Shown: positions 38,064 through 41,986 of the stretch, piece by piece
Layout of the letters: the number at the start of each line of letters is the position of its first letter
Numbering within the stretch: position 1 is the first letter of the stretch
Virus record (IMG/VR): IMGVR_UViG_3300032308_000878
Span: 1 to 41,986 of that record
Direction: 5' to 3' (one strand)
Origin: a virus
Length of the DNA: 41,986 bases
The notes under the pieces: model-generated
Told to the model about the DNA's origin: nothing
Databases searched by the model: none
Seen by the model: only the letters and a program-made list of their open reading frames with translations
Made by a program: the position numbers and the translations under genes

Positions 38064-38464
38064 GACTTATCCCTCTTTATTTTGTACTCGTGGATAGCTT
38101 CGCGCAGTTGGATTGCGTCAAGTCCCTTGAAGCGCCTAGCCCTCGCGGTGAAGTTCATGTTGCCAGCTTTCACACCGCACGGAACGCCCACGTCCACCAA
38201 GTGCGCCGTCATAACTTCTAGTGCTAGTTTCAGCCTCGCGATTTGGCGCTTAGCGTCCTCATGCTTGTCGTTCTGTTCCTTCGCGTACTGTCTGGCCAGT
38301 TGGTCGATGTCGGCGGCGCAGCGCCTAACTACTTCAAGTGGCGCGTTGCCGTTGCAGTACCTGAAAGCTATGGCCCCGGCTCCGTGCGATACTGTGTCGC
38401 CATTTATGCCCTCGATGGCCATTTCTAGGCGACGTTTGAAGTACTCCAAATCGAAATTGCTCAT
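38060..38464 (-). CDS. Helical protein, 134 residues
   Basis: The start is the ATG at 38464 (MSNFDLEYFKRRLEMAIEG) behind GGAGAGAAATC; the frame to 38569 is rejected. Central helices are long and charged (DIDQLARQYAKEQNDKHEDAKRQIARLKLALEVM). The end is basic (RRFKGLDAIQLREAIHEYKIKRDKS). It overlaps the split gene by ATGA. Function unknown. Confidence 0.7.
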   Translation of the reverse strand: MSNFDLEYFKRRLEMAIEGINGDTVSHGAGAIAFRYCNGNAPLEVVRRCAADIDQLARQYAKEQNDKHEDAKRQIARLKLALEVMTAHLVDVGVPCGVKAGNMNFTARARRFKGLDAIQLREAIHEYKIKRDKS

Positions 38465-38673
38465 GATTTCTCTCCTGTTGTTTCGCATGTATAGACTGTA
38501 GCCGTGCCGACGACAGCTAACCCGTTGCGCCACTCTTGAACCAATATGTCTAGCCCGCAAGTCTTGCACTCGCTGCGGCTTCCCTTCTCGGTCTTCTCGT
38601 ACCGCGTCATGCTGTGGCCTTTAGCCTTAGCTTCACGCGTGGCTTTGCGCTTCTCTGCGTCGATCGTACTCAT
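38461..38673 (-). CDS. Small basic Cys-containing protein, 70 residues
   Basis: It reads MSTIDAEKRKATREAKAKGH, then ECKTCGLDILVQ and VYTCETTGEKS. CKTC and a later Cys form a possible zinc site in a basic protein. The last residues GEKS and the stop are encoded by the junction element that also starts the next gene, and its own start lies in another copy of that element. Confidence 0.72.
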   Translation of the reverse strand: MSTIDAEKRKATREAKAKGHSMTRYEKTEKGSRSECKTCGLDILVQEWRNGLAVVGTATVYTCETTGEKS

Positions 38674-38951
38674 GGTTTCTCTCCTTTTGCTTTAGCGATT
38701 AACTCCGCAAAGCGCACCATTTTCGGCTGCTTCATGCCCTCGTTAGTGTAGCACTCCGCCAGCAACTGCACCGCCAGCTCTAGTGACTCAAGCAATTCCG
38801 GCGCAGCGGCGAACAGCCGCGCCGTCGCTTCGTCAACCCCTAACGTAGTGCGCACTCCGCCCGCGCGGCCAATGACAACCCACCTGTTGTCTTGCATCGC
38901 CAAGATGGCCGTGCCGTTAGTTTTATACGGCCCTCTTATAATTTTACTCAT
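38670..38951 (-). CDS. Phage small-protein family member with AAPELLE motif (copy 1)
   Basis: A 93-residue protein. Its C-terminal half, EATARLFAAAPELLESLELAV then AELIAKAKGEKP, is shared with the genes at 38948-39262 and 41489-41746. The N-terminal half is beta-rich and differs (IIRGPYKTNGTAILAMQDNRWVVIG). This family is very frequent among tailed phages and its function is unknown. It ends GEKP in a junction element. Confidence 0.8.
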   Translation of the reverse strand: MSKIIRGPYKTNGTAILAMQDNRWVVIGRAGGVRTTLGVDEATARLFAAAPELLESLELAVQLLAECYTNEGMKQPKMVRFAELIAKAKGEKP

Positions 38952-39262
38952 GACTTCTCTCCTGTTGCTTTAGCGATTGCTGCGTGCGCGGCCAATAACT
39001 GGCGCAGGCTATCGCGCTCCGGGTCCTCCACAGCCTGCACTAGGTCACGCAGCGCGGCCAGCAAATCCGGCGCTGCGGCTATCAGCTTGGCGTTTGCTTC
39101 GCGTGTAGCTTCGTCCTTGCAGCTTTGCGGGTATGTCTGCCCGATTATATCAGCGGCACCGCCAATATAAGGCCCGCATATTCTGTGCGCCCAAGACTTC
39201 ACTTTGGGGTTATATACTCGGCGATAAGACCAAGGCCCCGCCGTGTGTTGTATTTTGCTCAT
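38948..39262 (-). CDS. Phage small-protein family member with AAPELLE-type motif (copy 2)
   Basis: A 104-residue protein from the ATG at 39262 (MSKIQHTAGPWSYRR) behind GGAGAGAAGCC. It has the family's N-terminal HTAGPW signature, then EANAKLIAAAPDLLAALRDLV and AHAAIAKATGEKS. Typical members read HTPGPWxx...ANAxLIAAAPELLEAL. It neighbours copy 1, which suggests tandem duplication followed by divergence. Function unknown. Confidence 0.82.
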   Translation of the reverse strand: MSKIQHTAGPWSYRRVYNPKVKSWAHRICGPYIGGAADIIGQTYPQSCKDEATREANAKLIAAAPDLLAALRDLVQAVEDPERDSLRQLLAAHAAIAKATGEKS

Positions 39263-39334
39263 GGCTTCTCTCCTCACCTCTTGCCCTCTGAGTGCCGCCG
39301 AGGGCGTGCGTTCTGGTCTTTAAGGCCATAGCAA

Positions 39335-39362
39335 GGGGCGCGATTAGTACGCGCCGCGCCCC
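39335..39362 (-). other. GC-rich hairpin in a 111-base gap
   Basis: GGGGCGCG (39335-39342) pairs with CGCGCCCC (39355-39362); within it GGCGCG-ATTAGTA-CGCGCC offers an alternative stem. It lies in the gap 39263-39373, between two blocks whose genes differ in their ribosome-binding sites. No T-run follows on the minus strand, so it may be an RNA processing or pausing structure rather than an intrinsic terminator. Confidence 0.45.
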
Positions 39363-39373
39363 TACCTATAGGC

Positions 39374-39736
39374 TTAAATTGGTACGCGTATGCGCTTAAT
39401 TCTGTGTGGTACCTCTGGCTGATTCGCGCGGTATTCAGTGACAAGCCGCCGCGCCTCTTCCCAGCTATCCGCCGCCGTTTCTGTTTCCCATTGGCCAGCC
39501 CATAGCCCTTGCACTTCCCATTCAATCACTGTTTTAGGCGCGCGGGGTGAGCGATAGGCGGGCGGCTGTTTAGCGTGGTCGCGCCCGAATAGCCGCGCAA
39601 CGTGCACCCCTACCGCCGCCCGCGCCATATTAAGGCTAGGCCGCGTGCATATGTAGGTTGCGCCGTGGTACACGTCATAGCCCGCGCCATCCTCGGCGGG
39701 GCTGATATCGTGGCCCCTGTATTGTTCTTTCTGCAT
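39374..39736 (-). CDS. Hypothetical protein, 120 residues
   Basis: It starts MQKEQYRGHDISPAEDGAGYDVYHG with AAGGGG upstream. The YRGHDI...GYDVYxG pattern, then a Pro/Arg-rich stretch and the helix WEEARRLVTEYRAN, occurs in small phage proteins of unknown role. Its reading frame is preferred over the overlapping frame at 39274-39525, which has no Shine-Dalgarno. First gene right of the hairpin. Confidence 0.72.
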   Translation of the reverse strand: MQKEQYRGHDISPAEDGAGYDVYHGATYICTRPSLNMARAAVGVHVARLFGRDHAKQPPAYRSPRAPKTVIEWEVQGLWAGQWETETAADSWEEARRLVTEYRANQPEVPHRIKRIRVPI

Positions 39737-39739
39737 GTT

Positions 39740-39952
39740 CTAACCCCTTGGCATTTTGGTTAAGCATATTTGCGCGCAACCGTTTGCGTGCACTGTGTGG
39801 CGTTCGTACTCAATAGGCCAAGGGCTGGCCAGAAAGTCCGCTTCATCACACTCGCGCAAGTCGCCCGGATCACCGCTATAATTATCCGTTGCCTCTTCAT
39901 CATAAATAAAGAAACGAACGGGCAGATTCTTAAACCCTAGCTCTTTTGTCAT
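39740..39952 (-). CDS. Hypothetical acidic protein, 70 residues
   Basis: The ATG at 39952 (MTKELGFKNLPVRFFIYDEE) has GAGGGGG 7-9 bases upstream and is preferred to the frame start at 39967. It contains DPGDLRECDEADFLASPWP and ends HANGCAQICLTKMPRG. Function unknown; closely spaced with its neighbours. Confidence 0.7.
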   Translation of the reverse strand: MTKELGFKNLPVRFFIYDEEATDNYSGDPGDLRECDEADFLASPWPIEYERHTVHANGCAQICLTKMPRG

Positions 39953-39963
39953 AGTGCACCCCC

Positions 39964-40323
39964 TCACAATGCGCGCAAAGTTTTGACGTGAGCGCGCTTA
40001 AAGTCATCTTTCCAGTCGCTGCCCTCGCCCTTAACCGCCTTGCGCAAAGCGATTGCTAACTTGCTGGCCAGCGGTTGCCCGCTATCAGTCGGAATATTCT
40101 GCACCGCTGCAAACGCGGCGGCGCTTGTCTTGTCATACCCATAGCCGCCCGCATAGCCGCGCGCCATAGTAAGGCCGAATAGGTGCACGTAGCACCACAA
40201 GCGCCCCGCCCCGTCATTCGGATATTTAAAGCTGATTAGGCCAACGTGTTGCCCTTTGTGCACTAGCGCATAGGCGCGTACATGCTGAAAGGCTTTATCG
40301 TGCAATTCGTATATTGTAGTCAT
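39964..40323 (-). CDS. Hypothetical protein, 119 residues
   Basis: The ATG at 40323 (MTTIYELHDKAFQHVRAYAL) has AGAGGTG 5-8 bases upstream. It has a beta-rich middle with aromatic and Gly residues (GRLWCYVHLFGLTMARGYAGGYGYDK), then a basic helical end. The GxAGGYGYDKTSAAAF pattern is seen in phage accessory proteins of unknown function. Confidence 0.72.
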   Translation of the reverse strand: MTTIYELHDKAFQHVRAYALVHKGQHVGLISFKYPNDGAGRLWCYVHLFGLTMARGYAGGYGYDKTSAAAFAAVQNIPTDSGQPLASKLAIALRKAVKGEGSDWKDDFKRAHVKTLRAL

Positions 40324-40405
40324 GTCATCACCTCTTGTTATCACTGCCCGTCATTGGCCAGTGCTCATAGGGGAAGGCGTAAAGCCCGCCCCCATGGTGC
40401 ACGGG

Positions 40406-40837
40406 TCAACCCTCGCGAGCTATAAGCGCCGCCGCGAGCTTTAGTAATTCGATCCGTTTTTGCGTTCTGTCATAGCGCCCTTCTGTCACGCCATAGGACA
40501 AAAGCTCATAGGGCGCGCGGCCCGCCGTGATAAACCAACCCGCAACATTTGCGGCGTTGCCCTTGAAAGTACGCAACACGTGTACGCACACACTAGCGCC
40601 GCATTTATCGGCCAATTCGGCGGCTTGCTCAATTGCACGCGGGGGAACATACCGAGGGCGGCGGCAAGAGTCTAAGTCATAGCGTTGCGCCGCGCCGTAT
40701 TCCGTTTGCGGCTGGCCGCCGTTGTTCTTATCGCGTACATAATTGCACCAATGGTGCCTGCCGCCTGTGTGCGAGCCTACTTGCGTTATAAACGCGCCTT
40801 CATAGCCCTTTAAGGGGCTGTTTCTGATAACTGGCAT
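40406..40837 (-). CDS. Hypothetical protein, 143 residues
   Basis: It starts MPVIRNSPLKGYEGAFITQVG behind AGGAAAGGGG. Residues 25-60 are rich in His, Trp and Tyr (GGRHHWCNYVRDKNNGG), and a helix AIEQAAELADKCGASVCVHVL follows. No catalytic motif is clear. The 82-base gap to its left (40324-40405) holds only the next gene's leader and no convincing promoter. Confidence 0.7.
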   Translation of the reverse strand: MPVIRNSPLKGYEGAFITQVGSHTGGRHHWCNYVRDKNNGGQPQTEYGAAQRYDLDSCRRPRYVPPRAIEQAAELADKCGASVCVHVLRTFKGNAANVAGWFITAGRAPYELLSYGVTEGRYDRTQKRIELLKLAAALIAREG

Positions 40838-40838
40838 T

Positions 40839-41027
40839 TTATGCCCCTTTCCTGCTCTTAGTTTTTGCGTTGCCTGTAAAGCGCGTGAATACCAAGTGAC
40901 TACACGCTATGGCGGTTAGCTCGCGCAATTCGTTAAGCTCTTCTAGCGTCAATTGGCGCGTTTCACGTATGGCAAACAATTCATTTTTGCGCGCCTCTTG
41001 TTCTAGTGTTTCATTCGGTGCAGGCAT
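40839..41027 (-). CDS. Small helical protein, 62 residues
   Basis: It reads PNETLEQEARKNELFAIRETRQLTLEELNELRELTAIA, an alpha-helical hairpin with Leu and Glu repeats, then a basic tail NAKTKSRKGA. Possible coiled coil. Behind AAAGGGG. Function unknown. Confidence 0.68.
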   Translation of the reverse strand: MPAPNETLEQEARKNELFAIRETRQLTLEELNELRELTAIACSHLVFTRFTGNAKTKSRKGA

Positions 41028-41029
41028 GA

Positions 41030-41224
41030 TTAGGCCCCTTTCATGGTTGCGTGTGAATAGTTAACCCGCTTAAAGCCGCCCTCTACTGGCCAGCAGCGCG
41101 TATGGAAGCAATCAAGCCGCGCGGCGCTATCGCGTACAAAGTCAAAGCGCGAGCGGCTTACCCGCTTGCCGTCAATGTAGCAACGGGCGGGCGCGTCGGG
41201 ATAAAGCCACTGAGTCAGCTGCAT
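41030..41224 (-). CDS. Small basic protein, 64 residues
   Basis: It starts MQLTQWLYPDAPARCYIDGKRVSRSRFD behind GGGGG. The CYIDGKRVSRxRF motif recurs in short phage proteins. Two more Cys lie at about 40-45 (CFHTRCW). Function unknown. Confidence 0.7.
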   Translation of the reverse strand: MQLTQWLYPDAPARCYIDGKRVSRSRFDFVRDSAARLDCFHTRCWPVEGGFKRVNYSHATMKGA

Positions 41225-41226
41225 GA

Positions 41227-41343
41227 TTAACCCCCAAAAGCTACGTTAAGCCACACAAAGAGCACGGCACCCGCCGCGCCCATTAAAGCCGCTTGCCCTG
41301 CCACAATGGCCACAGGTTTAAGGCTGTTTAGTACATTGCGCAT
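41227..41343 (-). CDS. Single-span membrane microprotein, 38 residues
   Basis: Translated by hand: MRNVLNSLKPVAIVAGQAAL, then a hydrophobic helix ending VLFVWLNVAFGG. One transmembrane segment covers about residues 11-36. The Shine-Dalgarno GGAGAGGTGAAAA is excellent, and the gene fills the space between its neighbours with 2- and 3-base gaps. Function unknown. Confidence 0.68.
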   Translation of the reverse strand: MRNVLNSLKPVAIVAGQAALMGAAGAVLFVWLNVAFGG

Positions 41344-41346
41344 TTT

Positions 41347-41487
41347 TCACCTCTCCAACATATCAGCGATAAACTTAACGGCGGCGGGGTCGTAAGCCTT
41401 GGCCCGCAATAGCTTTACGATTCCGTTAATCGTGTAATGGCCCGCTATTATGCCGTACTTGTTTTGTGGTATAAGCACTGATTCCAT
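41347..41487 (-). CDS. Small protein, 46 residues
   Basis: Translated by hand: MESVLIPQNKYGIIAGHYTI, then NGIVKLLRAKAYDPAAVKFI and ADMLER. Helical C-terminal half. AAAGGGGGCGG lies upstream. It starts within 2 bases of the next gene's stop and ends 3 bases before the microprotein start, so it fits the tight array. Function unknown. Confidence 0.66.
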   Translation of the reverse strand: MESVLIPQNKYGIIAGHYTINGIVKLLRAKAYDPAAVKFIADMLER

Positions 41488-41488
41488 T

Positions 41489-41746
41489 TTATTCCGCCCC
41501 CTTTGCCTTAGCGATTGCAGCGCGCGCCATTTTTGCCGCGTGCTCTTCCAGCGCCCTCTCGCAAAGCTCTAGCGCCTCTAGTAGCTCAGGCGCGGCGGCT
41601 ATCAGGCGGGCGTTTGCTTTATGCGCGCCGCGTGCATTGTGCAAGCTGGCAATCATTACAGGCGCGGGCGCTTCAGTCTTGGGGCCAAATATCGTTTGCC
41701 CCGCGTCACCAATGCGCCAAGGCCCTTGCGTATATTGTGTAGTCAT
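41489..41746 (-). CDS. Phage small-protein family member with AAPELLE motif (copy 3)
   Basis: An 85-residue protein from the ATG at 41746 (MTTQYTQGPWRIGD), with GAGGTGG 4-5 bases upstream. It carries the family's QGPW start and KANARLIAAAPELLEALELCE, then AARAAIAKAKGAE. It is a third paralogue, 2.2 kb from the tandem pair at 38670-39262. Function unknown. Confidence 0.82.
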   Translation of the reverse strand: MTTQYTQGPWRIGDAGQTIFGPKTEAPAPVMIASLHNARGAHKANARLIAAAPELLEALELCERALEEHAAKMARAAIAKAKGAE

Positions 41747-41815
41747 TCTGCCACCTCTTGTTCGTATGCGGTGCACTATCGCCCCGCCCCTTCTTTATGC
41801 GCCCTTGTTCGTACC

Positions 41816-41857
41816 TTTGCAAGTATTATCTTTCGTTGTTATTCAATCACTTGCAAA
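41816..41857. repeat. Nine-base inverted repeat flanking a gene end
   Basis: TTTGCAAGT (41816-41824) and ACTTGCAAA (41849-41857) are perfect inverted copies with centres 33 bases apart, about three helical turns. The right arm lies in the last codons of the partial gene and the left arm lies in the 92-base gap (41747-41838). This could be a protein-binding pair or an mRNA hairpin. No strong promoter was seen. Confidence 0.4.
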
Positions 41858-41986
41858 CTTTCATAAGAGCCTTTAGCCCGCCGCCCCTTTTTGGCCTCTG
41901 GTTTTAGCGCTTCATAGTGTTGCGGTATTGGCCAGCCCCGCCGCCCTATCCAAACGCGTCGCCCCTGCACTTCAATGCGCCGCCCC
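41839..41986 (-). CDS. C-terminal end of a basic protein (5' end outside window)
   Basis: An open frame runs from the window edge to a TAA at 41841-41839: 48 residues reading RRIEVQGRRVWIGRRGWPIP, then HYEALKPEAKKGRRAKGSYESL, very basic. The high Arg/Lys content and the arrangement match the neighbouring array. The N-terminus and identity are not visible, and an alternative, that this is non-coding leader, cannot be excluded. Confidence 0.5.
   Translation of the reverse strand, partial: GRRIEVQGRRVWIGRRGWPIPQHYEALKPEAKKGRRAKGSYESLQVIE

Noticed and set aside
39274-39525. Minus-strand frame of 83 codons overlapping the 39374-39736 gene
   Set aside because: Arg/Lys/Gly-rich shadow-like composition and no Shine-Dalgarno; the other frame has a good start and a typical phage protein pattern. 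A shorter real gene in 39274-39373 cannot be fully excluded.
40324-40405. TTGACC as a possible -35 in the gap
   Set aside because: No acceptable -10 hexamer 16-18 bases downstream.
23444-41986. Possibility that the minus-strand region is a prophage regulatory region with lysogeny genes
   Set aside because: No integrase, excisionase or CI/Cro divergent pair was found; HTH proteins present are weak evidence.
1-41986. CRISPR arrays, rRNA, tRNA or insertion sequences
   Set aside because: No regularly spaced direct repeats, cloverleaf sequence or transposase was seen on reading; a dedicated tRNA search would be needed to exclude a tRNA gene fully.

Overview
The window is part of a tailed-phage genome with a short-tailed (podovirus) virion built on the T7 plan. 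By eye the GC content is in the high 50s percent. The host is very probably a Gram-negative bacterium, because the lysis cassette holds a lambda R-type transglycosylase and a nested Rz/Rz1 spanin pair. Both ends are cut: base 1 lies inside the large terminase gene, and the last 148 bases hold the 3' end of a minus-strand gene. No integrase, CI-like repressor, phage RNA polymerase or small terminase was recognised, so lifestyle and transcription strategy cannot be settled here.

Bases 1-23,447 are on the plus strand and hold the late genes in virion-assembly order: TerL, portal, a Bbp19-like protein, scaffold, major capsid protein, tail tubular proteins A and B (T7 gp11/gp12-like), a gp13-like acetyltransferase-fold protein, three or four large internal virion (ejection) proteins, one carrying a lytic transglycosylase domain, and the tail fibre. 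Two beta-rich small proteins follow, one with a signal peptide, then a candidate holin, endolysin and spanins. Two sigma70-like promoter candidates stand before the capsid gene and before the post-fibre/lysis block.

Bases 23,444-41,986 are on the minus strand and converge on the late genes; the opposing stop codons share a TTAA. Closest to the convergence point is a replication and recombination module: primase-helicase, family A DNA polymerase, DUF2815 ssDNA-binding-like protein, DUF2800 Fe-S nuclease, SNF2-type helicase and RuvC-like resolvase. Further right are more than 30 mostly very short genes, nearly all overlapping by ATGA or TGATG. They include a Lar-like anti-restriction protein, zinc-ribbon proteins, HTH proteins, a histone-H1-like chimera and three members of one paralogous family.

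The least ordinary material is in the minus-strand small-gene region. A 15-base junction element (GGAGAGAARYCATGA) recurs eight times and can serve at once as the upstream gene's C-terminal codons and stop and as the downstream Shine-Dalgarno and start. A second 13-base junction repeat occurs three times. Two copies of a TTAAACNNGTTTAA palindrome sit on TTGACA promoters, and one gene appears split by a single extra G in a G6 run. Several genes under 60 codons were read directly from the sequence (35774-35932, 37584-37757, 37754-37912, 41227-41343, 41347-41487). No tRNA gene, CRISPR array or insertion sequence was seen.
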